DNA of 64,000 nucleotides from Ptiloglossa arizonensis (taxonomy: Eukaryota > Arthropoda > Insecta > Hymenoptera > Colletidae), in the NCBI RefSeq assembly GCF_051014685.1, contig NC_135051.1:16387557-16451556 (forward strand), given 5' to 3'. Position 1 is the first letter of the stretch; every line of letters begins with the position of its first letter. Shown here one piece after another: positions 36,901-48,900 of the stretch. The position numbers were made by a program, and so were the translations under genes. The notes under the pieces are model-generated. The model saw nothing but the letters and a program-made list of their open reading frames with translations, searched no databases and was not told the DNA's origin.

Positions 36901-39900
36901 ACGAACGACGATACATACGATTGAGTTAGAATTAATTCTCAACACAATGATACATATTTAATAAACAATAGTCGAAATCGTTGGATTAATAACCTATTCG
37001 AAATGCTCGATATCGCGGAGTTATTGACAGAGCATTGATATTCCATAGCGATTCACACGACTCACGTATAGAACATATAGAATTCTCGAAATGTGACGAA
37101 ATATACGTGTATATAATGGTTTAATTATCGAATCGATGACCTATTTAAAAATTTACATATCGTCGTTTACAGAGAATCGTTATTCTAGAGCGAATCGTGC
37201 ACATCCTCGCGCATCGGTCGCATCTAGGTTAGATGTTGAGGAAGGTTAGTCGCTCATGCGACAAGCGACATTATGATTCTGCGCAACTGTGTCGCGCAGC
37301 TGTCCCGAGTCGTGCGTGGTTCACGTGCCGAAAAGAAGAAGGGGTAATAACACGAACATAGTCATTTGTCCCTTAAGGAGTATTTCCATGCAATGTTGCT
37401 GTTTTAGAGCAATCTTTGGCACAAAATATTTTTCATAATTATGAAACGACAGTCTCGAAACTTTGCACACTCGTTTGGTTAAGATTTGGATACACCGTTA
37501 AATTTGTATACTATTATATTTATTATTATTTAAATAACTTCATATTTCTTCCAGTGTAGTATTTTAAATGACTGCTACCTATATCAAATCAAAGGAGTTA
37601 AGCTGAAGTTTTTCTTCATTTTGTATACAATCTATCATGTATTTACTTACTTGTAAGTTGATTTCTGTATTATTTCTTAATTTTCTACACAATCTATAAT
37701 ACACAATCTATGATACAATCTATCATCACAATTACTATTATTCCAAGTCAGAAGTAAAAGTGAGAGTATATTTAACACAAGTCGTACTTTCCCTCTTTGA
37801 AGTTGATCTCCGTTTCGTATTTCCTTCCCAATTTTTAACCTTCCTATACAATCTATCAGCATTGTTACTATTATTCCAAGTAATAGTTCCTACTATTCTA
37901 GAAGTAAAAGTGAGAGTATATTTAACACAAGTCGTACTTTCCCTCTTTGAAATTAATCTCCGTTTCGTATCTTCCCAATGTTTAACCTATTACCACTGTT
38001 ACCATCATTCCAAATCCGAAACAAAAGCAAAAGCATACTTAACACAAATCGTAATCTACCAGCTAGACATCCCTTCCCTTTTCGTTTCTCCCCTCCAGTT
38101 TCTTCACTTCCTAAATCCACCCTTACTACCACTATCATACCAAACCGAAACTGTACAATAAAAGAAAACTTCACGCAAAGTCCATTCGCTATCCAACCAT
38201 ACACAAGTACATTTACCAACCACCCTGTACCTCAGCCAGATTCGTCGCGAGGCTGATTTTTCAACAAACCAATATCAATATCAATTGATATATCAATGGT
38301 ATATCAATTCTTATTTTAATTTTGAAATACTAGGTAGATATTGTTACCATGCTTTTATTTTCAAGCAATTCCTACTATTCGTCGCAAATAGGTTATACAT
38401 GTACGTTATTGCGCAGCTACGTTCGCGTCGTTGCAGTAACCCCATCTACCGTTCCAACGAGAACTAACGATAAAAGTGCAGAAAAGAAGCAGAGTGTACG
38501 TTAGCGTGTTACATTCCCTTCGACTAATGAAAATTAACGTTAAGTAAATATACTTCGATCGGATCGACCGTAGATGGTCGGTCCCGATGAAACGAAGGGT
38601 TAATTGTCCCAGGCTTCGTACGCCACGGTAATTAGCATGCGTCCACGTCGGACGAAACGATATATCTTCGTCCTATTCCGCGGATACGTCCCCTTCGAGG
38701 AACTATGCATCACGGTCCTGTGATACGCCGTCTGCTCGGCGTCGTCATCTTGATCGAACCTTAATGGCGAGTGCACGGTGCCCCGGTAATCGCTGATCGT
38801 CATCGTGCTCCACAATTTCCTATCCGCTACTTCGATATGTAGCCGCGTACGTGCCACCCCCTCGCGGGGCCCCTGTCCCCCTCTTAACGGCCGTCTCTTA
38901 CTCCGTTCACGTTCTCCGCGTACGTATGTGTATATATCACCTCTCACGAAATTGAACTCTGTCTTTGACGTGGCGTACCGCGCTCGCTTCATGAATATTG
39001 ATCGGCGGCCGTTAATGCGCGAAATTGATTGCGGAACGCTCCCCGGCTTCGACTCATCAATTCGATCCGTGTCGATTCCAGCCCTGAACCAGACCGGCTC
39101 CCCGTACCGTAATGCGCGTCCAACTTTTTGCTCGGATTTTAATTGGGAGCCACGTTCCCCACCACCCCCTCCGCGCCTTTTTTTTTTTACACGTGTACCA
39201 CGGGGCTTTTTTCTTCTCGATGTTCCCTCTTTTTTTTCTCTCTCTCTCCTCCCCCGTAACCCCTTCCTCTGTTCACTTTTCCGTTTTTGTTCTCGCGACG
39301 ATCGAGAATTTTTTTCAGCGATCGTTTTCGTTCGAAATCGACGATAAAAAGGGCCAGGGAAGTCGAATGTGGATTCTCCGCGTTGATGTGTCGGTGTTGT
39401 TAATTTGTTGGACACGTACGATAGTACGAGTTACGCGTTTGTTGAATGTATAAATGATTATTGATAAATAGGTGAAATGAATAAGTTGGGTTAGTGTCTC
39501 GTGTGCAAGACCTCGATATTTGTTCGAACAGAGAGTAGATGTTGGGGATAATGCGTTAAGCAGATAGTCGTAAATCTTTGGAATAGTGATCATAATCGAT
39601 AAGATGGACATTAACGGCGACATCTGTCTCATTGCCCGGTAATCGATGTATCGATCTCTCGAACAAGGGAGGGATTCAATTTCGTTGTTCCATTCGAGTG
39701 TGGAGCAATCAAGGATTCCTTATATTTTGTTTTGCTTTTTCATTTTGTTGCTATAACGTTAAACAGTATTCACGAACGAAAAATACTGTCGTTTGACCCC
39801 AGTGTGACACAGAACACAGTCTATCGAATAGTTTATCTTTGATTATTTGTAAAAATATTACGAATGTCGTGATAGAAACATAAATCGTAATCCTATAATA

Positions 39901-42900
39901 CATAGTAAGTGTCAAATGGATTGCCTGCTGAGTAAATGACTGTCACTGTCTTCGTCATTTACTTGTAAGTGATCGATCTGTTGGAACAGTTAAATATCTG
40001 CATCATTCGATCTGCATCAACATTATACAACGTTTTGCGTCCATAGAGGAGACAAAGGTCAAATCAGTTTCAGAAATGTTTCAAGGATTGGAAAAAAGAC
40101 TAGCACAAGTGTCTAGTATCTGATAGAGACTAGATCGTATCGATGTTATAAAATAAATAAATATTTTTTCAAATCGATAAACATTCCGACATCACCAAAT
40201 TCTTGCTATACTTTTTTAATAAACTAGTATCAAATTTTACCCACATTTCAACGTGGCTTTCTTATGTTAATTTTTAGAAGAATTTCAATTCAATTTTTAA
40301 TAACAATTCTTGCTATACTTTTTCGATAAACCATAGTATCAAATATATAGTCATCACATGATACTCTACAAAGTATTGGGTAGCTTTACAATCCATTAAA
40401 CGATGCTCGACAATTAACGACTGAATTTTTCACCACTGCAATTATTGATCCACCACTGAATGTTGAGATATTCAGTGTTGTTTATATAAACAACTATATT
40501 GCTATAAACAACTATACTGTCGATTATCTTGAATACTTCTTTTCGATGCCCACGAGTGTGTATTAGTTTCCAGCCTCGTATTATCTGTTTGGTCACGAAG
40601 CGGTACCAAAATGGTTCCATTCGGGCAAACATTGTTGTAGGTAATAAGATACGAATGTTCATATATAGAGGATCGGTTCAGGCATGTTATATTTCAGACA
40701 CGCGATGACCGACATTCTCGAAAGGAGCGTTCTATCCGAAGCAATACGTGACCGAAATTATCGGGACGTGGTACCACGGAGAACTGCGTACGATATGCAT
40801 TTAGTTTAGATAGAATCTTGCTAGCAAACGGAGGCGCGATCGACATAGGAACAACTTTTCTCCATCGTTCATTGATTGTTTGAGTAATGTTTGTTTGATA
40901 AGGGCCAAGTGTTTCTCTGTAGGATCAGGTTCGATTAGATCCAATGTTGAACGCAACGATTGGCACGTGTCACGTGCTAAATTAATCTTATGCAATCGAT
41001 GAGCAAAGAGTATGAAATTGCCTAGTATGTACAATAACGACAGTTCGTTGAAACTCGACACAAATACAATTTAAATAAAACGCCTAGAGAAACAAACGTG
41101 AAGGTAGATGACTGTCGAGCAAGTATTAAGAATGATCTGGTTAGAATAAAAAGGTATGAGATTGCATAGAATGTACAATAATGAGTTTATCGAAACTCGA
41201 CACAAATACAATTCACAATTTAAGTAAAACTTGTGATAAAATATACGTAAAATTACACGACTGTCGAACAAGTACCAAGAACGATCTGGTTTGGTAAATG
41301 GTTGATAAGGATCTGATGAAGGTAGATGGTTGTCGAGGAACTGTCAAGGAAGATCTCGTTAGATATGTTTTGGCTTGTGAGCTAACCTTTTGAAGTTTCC
41401 ATTGGTGGAGAAATCGGAGCCAATAAGAACAGAATGGGAAATGGTACACGGATTTACTGATTAGGAAAATATAGAAACTGTGAAGAATTGTGGATGTAAG
41501 AAGGGTCTGGGATAGGGAAATGCTTGTGAGAAGATCAAGGAAAAGGACATAAAATATTGGAAGTGAAACAGACCAGATTTCTGGGTGGTCGAATGCCTGG
41601 TTCCTCTTAATTTATGACCGTCGACTGGTTAGGATTAGGACTGTTGAATCTACTGTGCCTGTATCCTGGTGCACAGCTCATTCTAGGGTATTTTAAGTGT
41701 TTCCAAATGCGCTCACACACTGAGAGTTTACAATGCAACAATATCCTCTATAAATTGTTCCCTTCTTTAACATTTTATGCGAACGACGTTTTCTCGATTT
41801 CTTTTCTTTCTCTTCGTTCGATAACAATGCTACCCGGAATAGACCTTTTCAAGATAAATGTGAAAATATTTCCAAACGATGACCACTGCACGAAAAAGAA
41901 ATATTATTTTTACTGTCTGCTTCCTGTCGTTATACGTGAACCGATGGTGCAAGCACACGTCGCTTTTGTCTCGATCTTGCAGCAATGTTTCGTGTCTGAT
42001 CGGGTAATATAAATCGGCCTTTAGAGTAGCCCGTATTAGAGAACGTAGCGAAATGCTCGTTCGTTTCGGCGGGTTTGTAGCTTCTGTAATTAAGTGCCGC
42101 CGAGGGAGAGCGTTAATCACTGAATCGATGGAGTTTCTATGGGTCCCCGACGAGAACTGTATCGGAATATTATGGATTTTTCGATCTCGTGGCGGAGTTA
42201 CGTACAGATTCAATAAATCGGATATGACTGAGCGCATGATGAATCCGAGTGCAGATCTCTAAGTCAGAATTTGGAAAATTTCTGGAATTTTGAGAATTTT
42301 TGAAAGTTTGTACGTTTTTAGGATTTTGTGAACTTCTGGTATTTTGGAAATTTCTAGAATTTTGCGAACTTCTGGAATTTTGTAAATTTCTAAAATTTTG
42401 CGAATTTTTGGAATTTTGTAAACTTCTAGAATTTTGCGAACTTCTGGAATTTTCTACATTTCTAGGATTTTGTGAACTTCTGATATTTTTTAAATTTCTA
42501 AAATTTTACAAATTTAAAAATTTTTGTACATTTCTAGGATTTTGTGAACTTCTGATATTTTGTAAATTTCTAGTTTTATGGAACTTCTAGAGTTTTGTAA
42601 ATTTCTAGAATTTTGCGAACTTCTGGAATTTTGTAAATTTCTAGTTTTATGGAACTTCTGGAGTTTTGTAAATTTATAAAATTTTGCGAACTTCTGGAAT
42701 TTTGTAAATTTCTAGTTTTATGGAACTTTTGGAATTTTGTAAATTTCTAGAATATTGCGAACTTCTGGAATTTTGTAAATTTCTAAAATTTTGCGAATTT
42801 TTGAAATTTTGTACATTTCTAAGATTTCGTGAATTTCCGTAATTCTTTCAATTTCTAGAATTAGGTGAATTTCTGAAATTTCTAAAATTTCGCCAACTTT

Positions 42901-45900
42901 TGTAATTTGTTTTCTTTGAAATTTCAAACGTGAGAGTATAAACACGATAACGTCACAGACCACGTTAACCATTGAAGTATCAGGGGACATGCGTCTCTCG
43001 TGAAATTCTTTCCCCGCTTGGAAAATAACGAAATACGGTAATTAATTCGCGTTCGTATCGCGACGCGGAATAAACAGGTTTGACAAGTGCATTCGTAATT
43101 GCGAAAGATTGATTACGGTGAGTTCCGCAAGTTTTCGTATACGCAAATCGGTCATTTCGTTCTCGTTGATCTCGAATCAATCATGAAATTACGTTCTGTC
43201 TTCATCGTGTTACGGTATAGTTCCCAGTACGCGGTTCGAAAATAAATTTAAATATTCGCAGCTTTGGGATCGCAGCGAGACAATTTTGCGTACAAGATGT
43301 TTCATTTGAACAATTCGAATAGATACGACGAACGAAATTGTTCGACAACGAGACCAAGTATTGCGAAAATTCGTCGAGCGAACGTCCGCTTTCGAAATTT
43401 CACGGGAAACAAGGGTAACGAGAAAGGCGGGGATTAATTAAGCACTTTTTGCATTTTGAATTAAATTACATTTTCCATGTAAACTATTAACACGGCTGTA
43501 CCCCAAGGAATTTCAAAGTTCACGTTTTCGTCGTTGTATTTCGAAAACCAGTGATAAATTCAAATGTTCGTTTTCACGGAACTGGCTCGGGGCAATATTA
43601 GACTGAAAGCCCTGATACCGTCTACCTAGCAACTGTCTAAAATTCCGTGCAACTTCTCCTATCTCCAGTTCCACGTTGTAACTGCACCACGAGAATTATC
43701 ATTACAAACTTTGACCAAAATTTTAGAAAAATACATACCAACGTAACGCAACGGTTTACAGTTGAACGGAAAATTCACAACGAAACATAAAAAGGAGAAA
43801 GTATCGTCTCGCAGTTGAACACACTTTGTGGAAAATGTTCGATACTATTCAAATTCGAGGATAAATTATTTTAACTTATTTGAATATCTACGAGTATTAA
43901 AATTCGTATTGTAGTGTAAATATTAAAGTCTATAGATAACTAGATGTTTGAATAACTATATATAGATATCTAGATATGTAAATGAGTATTTGTAGATGTT
44001 TGAATGTTTATATAAATAGATATCTAAATACCAGACAAGTATTTCAGCTTTGATACATACCGACAGTCATCTACATATCTAAGTATCTTAGCTTTGATAC
44101 GATCGATGGATATTTTTAAATTTGAAGAAAAGATTGTACAGAACGTTTGCACAGAACGTGGAATAAGTTAGGCCATTTTATTCAATTCTGCGCTATTTAT
44201 CCTCTAAACGCGAAACGACCCAATTCTATTTATCCAAGGATTAAGGTTTAATCGGTTCCACTGGTAGAAGAAGGCTACGTTTCCAGGAAACGAGCGCGTT
44301 AAAAATATTCGCCGCGGTTGGAACCAGTCCGGCGAGCATTTTTGTATTACTTGAAACGCCGACGAATCCTTTAATCCCCTTTCCCGCGTAACGTGAACCA
44401 ACAAAACCTTAAACCGCTCCCGTCCGCCGGAACAATTTCTGCCCGGTGGATTCAAACGCAGCTGTCAATTTCACCGTGTTCCACGAAACCGAGATGTCCG
44501 GTTTTCGGCCAACTAGAGGTCTAACAACGCTAAGTTTTCCGATACTTTCCGCTAATACCTCGAAAACAGTCCAAGTTCGTAATACGAATGCGAGGTTCCC
44601 TCTACTCTTGGAAAAGTGAACACTTGCTCGGTCACCGTAACGGACAACCGTATAAATTTCAACCTGGATCGTCGAAAGTCGTTATTAAGTTTCCTTTTCT
44701 ACTTGTGAAAATTCAAATTTTCACATTTTCCAGTAAACGTTCAACGAGATCGTTATCGATCGATTGGAGAGGTCTCCCCGATGAAAACGAATCCAAACAC
44801 GACCACGTTTGAATTATCTTTAATTGGACAGTTTTGTGGTACGGTACCTGTGATGTTGTCACTCGGTGTAGTCGTGTTTGGATTCGTATTCACCGAGAAA
44901 ACGTCACTGATCTATCGACGATGATACAGTAACCATATGATACCTCTCGACGATACAATAAACATATACCTCTCGATGATACTATAAACATATACTTCTC
45001 GATGATACAATATATATATATATGATACTTCTCGATGATACAATAAACATATGATACCTCTCGATGATGTAATAAACATACGATACCTCTCGATGATACA
45101 ATAAACATATGATACCTTTTAATCATACAATAAACATATAATACCTCTCGATGATATAATAAATATATGATACCTCTCGATGATACAATAAACATATACC
45201 TCTCGATGATACAATAAACATATGATACCTCTCGATGATACAATAAACATATGATACCCTTCAATCATACAATAAACATATGATACCTCTCGATGATATA
45301 ATAAACATATGATACCTCTCGATGATACAATAAACATACGATACCTCTCGATGACACAATAAACATACGATACCTCTGGACGATACAACAAACATAATAT
45401 TGATTCATATCCGATTTTCGCTGAAAGCTACCCAAGCTCGCGATCACCGTAAAGAAATCCGGCCAATCAGTGCCTCGTCGAAGATACAAACGTAGAACGG
45501 GATAGGCGACCGTTCCCGCAAAATGGCAAACAGTTCCGAGATACGAGGGCCGTTATAAATCGATTCCATCGTTTATTCACGGTACAAGTCCGTGGAACAG
45601 TATCGGGGTAAAATCGACGTAACTTTTCCACGGGCTCGGGGGTTACATCGGCCGGTTGGCCTAGTTCGTCGGTACGGTGTGGCGCATTTGTAGCGGGCTA
45701 TTCTCGAGGAGCGACAAGATTCTTCGTGTCCGACAAGAAATCGATGGAACATTCGCGACTCACGGTGGAACCTGGGTGCTACCAACACACGCGTGCCACG
45801 AGTACGGTAACACGGGCCCCCGGTGCAAATGGGAGTATTCAGAAGCCCCGGCTAGAAATCCAAATGCACTCACGACCCCATTCTCCGCCGTGAACCGTGA

Positions 45901-48900
45901 ACGTTCACGTGTCCCTGAACGCGCGGACTTCTAATGCACGCGATCGCGAACAGGCATGCGAACATAAAGGCCCCCCCGGCCTGCGAGCATGAATATGAAT
46001 GTGTACACAGATCAGAATGAATGGATCTGGACGCAGTCGCATGAACGGAAGGCTGGACGTGAAACCGGATACGGTGGATGCGTGCGGACGCGACAGAGAG
46101 CCCACCGCGGTGGGAGCCGGGTGCTCGGATGGTGGGGGTGGTTTGGATGGTGGGTGGGTTGGAGTGGGTGGGCTACCCGGTGAAAACTCCCCACCGGCCA
46201 CGAAACGAGACCGCCGCTGAAAACCACCGCCGCTGTAACCAGTTCAGATTCAATCTACATAATGGAGAAAGCTCGAGACAATGTTTGCACGGGCCTCTCT
46301 CATCGCCGGCCGTGCTCAGGCTCCCAATCTTTCCGTCTACGGTCCGCCGCGGATTGCCAGGGGATCCGATGGAACCAAAGAGCTTGTTAATGGGTTCATT
46401 TGGATTCGATCATCGCCTTACCTTTCCATCTATCTACCTTTCTTCCCACCGACTAGTCGCTTCCCCTCTCGAGGAGTCTTCCCTCGTTTACTCGTAACAG
46501 TCTCACGCTACGTCGACTCGCCTCAGATTCCTCTACCCTGTACCCCGATTCACGATAAGAAGCTACCGAGCGAGATGGACCAGTGAAAGGTGAAATTGTC
46601 GGTGATCGTGAGACCGGGAGTTGGGCGGTTTAATTAATCACACGGGGTTGCGGAATTTGTGTACGCATCTTTTTTGGTGAGATTATGACGATAATGGGTA
46701 TCTCGTGTGGTGATGTCGAGGAGGGGGAGTTTAGTTTTGGGTTTGAAGAAATAGGAATATCTGTCGAAAGGTTAGAAACATCGTGACGCAAATATAGGTT
46801 GAGATTTCGTGTTGGAGGATGTTCAGCAATAATCGTGTAACTTTCCATTAAAAATGGTAGGTGATGACGTTGGATGGTGATAATGGGTACGTTGTGCAGT
46901 GATGTTCAGGAGGGGGATTTTAGTTTAGGATTTGAAGAATTAGGAACTTCGATGAGAGCTTTGATCTGTTTAAAGATTAGGAACATCGTGACACAAACAT
47001 AGGTTGTTGTCATTGAGATTGTCGTGCTGGAAGATGTTCAGCAATTCCCATTAAAAATGGGAATGTATCTTTTTGGTAGGTGATGATGTTAGATGGTGAT
47101 AATGGGTATGTTGTGTAGTGATGTTTAGAAAGGGGATTTTAGTTTAGGATTTGGAGAAATAGGAATTTCGATGAGAGTTTTCTGTTGAAAGATTAGGAAT
47201 ATCGTGACATGAACACAGGTCAAGATAGATGTGTCAGAACATGTTTAGCAGTAATCTTGTGTTTGCATATTGGAAATGCATCTTTTTGGTAGGTGATGAC
47301 GTTGGATGATCATAATAAGTGTGTTGTCTCATGATGTTCAGGAAGAAGATTTTAGTTTACAGTTGGAAGAAATAGGAATTTTAATAAGAGTTTTCTGTTG
47401 AGAGTCTAGAATTATCATGACATAATGATGTCATGAATCCAGGTCAGGATGTGCTGAAAGATATTCAGACGGAATAGAAATCTTGTCGAAAGAAATTAGT
47501 TTACTGCTTGAAATTAAAGATTGTTGTGACACGTGGGTGTTATAAATCTAGATCGATGTACTAAAAAATGTTCAGAATAAATAAGAATCCTGGTTTCAAT
47601 CCTGAATTTGTTTGTCACTGGGAGTTTAATCTGCGAAGAAGCCATCGTTGCTAAAGTCTACTAAATAATATCAGAGTTGTTATATTTTCTCTCTGAAGAA
47701 AACATGCCAAGGATTGTCATGAACCCAGTTTAGGATCAATTTTTGGAAGAAACCTTAATGGAAGAAATTAGTTCAATGCTTGAAATTTGATGTCATGAAA
47801 ACCAAGATTGATATATTTGGAGCACTCTCTCGTCAAAAAGCTAAGAATGCAGTAGAAGAGAGTACCAGTATTCGTTTCGTTCCAGCATTAAAAATATACG
47901 AATACTTAAATATTCGAAAACCTATAAGATTAAATTATTCGCATAATCTCAACTCTAACGACTCTAATTAAAACATATACCCTATCGGTTACTTTTTGAA
48001 AATATTTCAACGTCTATCACTGAAAGATTGTGTATGTTCCATTAAACAAAGATGGAAAACAACGTTTTCAATGTTCGTATGCTGGATGAAGGAAGCTGAA
48101 TTCAGAGAAAATATTGGATTCTTTCTGGAGAACTAATGGACGATGAAGAAAAGTTTTTCCAGTACTTTAAAATGTCTCGATGTAACTTGAATAATTCTTT
48201 CGAAAGAGTAGTAACTTCCACGAGGAAACAATACTTCAAAGGAAGCTCTCCGCCGTGTTCCACTAGCTTTCCTGAATTCGTTATGAAAGCATGCGTGTGA
48301 TGGCGACTGCGGGCAAACTTGCTCGAAGATAATGCATACACGATGGTCGCGTCTGTTCGTACACGTTTCGATAAGTTTGAGTGTGTATCGTATTAAGCAA
48401 AACATTCCCGATGAGAATGTCGGACGAGCAACGTCTGCAGCGTATCTGAAAGGATCCAATACGCTATAACATTGCCTGGAACAATGTTTGTCCGAAGATA
48501 ACCGTCCCTATGGGTATCCACGTCTGCGCGGGTAGCATAAATTAGTCTTTGGTCGGTCAGGAGGAATAGAAGCAATCAGGAACCCAGTCAGCGATCAGTC
48601 CACAGTTCTGGGCCAATCGAGTTACATTAGTTAGCTACCAATTAATCATATACTTAGTCTATGGAGCAATTGGCCACAAATGTACACAGTTTGATGAAAT
48701 TAACCCTAGTTACCAACTGTTCATCGGTCACTGTTGTGGTACAAACCTCGAATAGTGTTCCGCTTGTACCGAGTCTGGAATACTCGCGCGACGAATTAAT
48801 ATCGAAGACATCAGTGAAAGGGATGTCAGTTTAACGAGACTGTCACCGAATTTAATATGTATTATAATGGTATTTAACCGTATCGTGTATTTACATCGAT

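Noticed and set aside
37760..38161. 133-codon plus-strand frame inside the inverted-repeat element, considered as a transposon gene
   Set aside because: It is made of a 150-bp tandem repeat whose period is divisible by three, and it has no catalytic motif.
36513..38543. Inverted arms considered as long terminal repeats
   Set aside because: The arms are inverted, not direct, so this is not an LTR element.
38600..39415. 271-codon minus-strand open frame, the second longest in the window
   Set aside because: It is Arg/Lys/Gly-rich, overlaps a 180-codon frame on the other strand, lies in a CpG-rich block, and shows no domain or splice context. Its openness is explained by composition.
42300..42590. 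Phe/Leu/Cys-rich repetitive protein, considered as a membrane or antifreeze-like repeat protein
   Set aside because: It is a translation of the 18/36-bp minisatellite; the opposite strand is equally open.
44890..45391. Repetitive minus-strand frames, considered as repeat-protein genes
   Set aside because: The 29-bp minisatellite shifts phase each unit and opens all frames. This is a sequence artefact.
44936..45400. 29-bp repeats considered as a CRISPR array
   Set aside because: Units are contiguous with no spacers, and the surrounding DNA is animal nuclear DNA.
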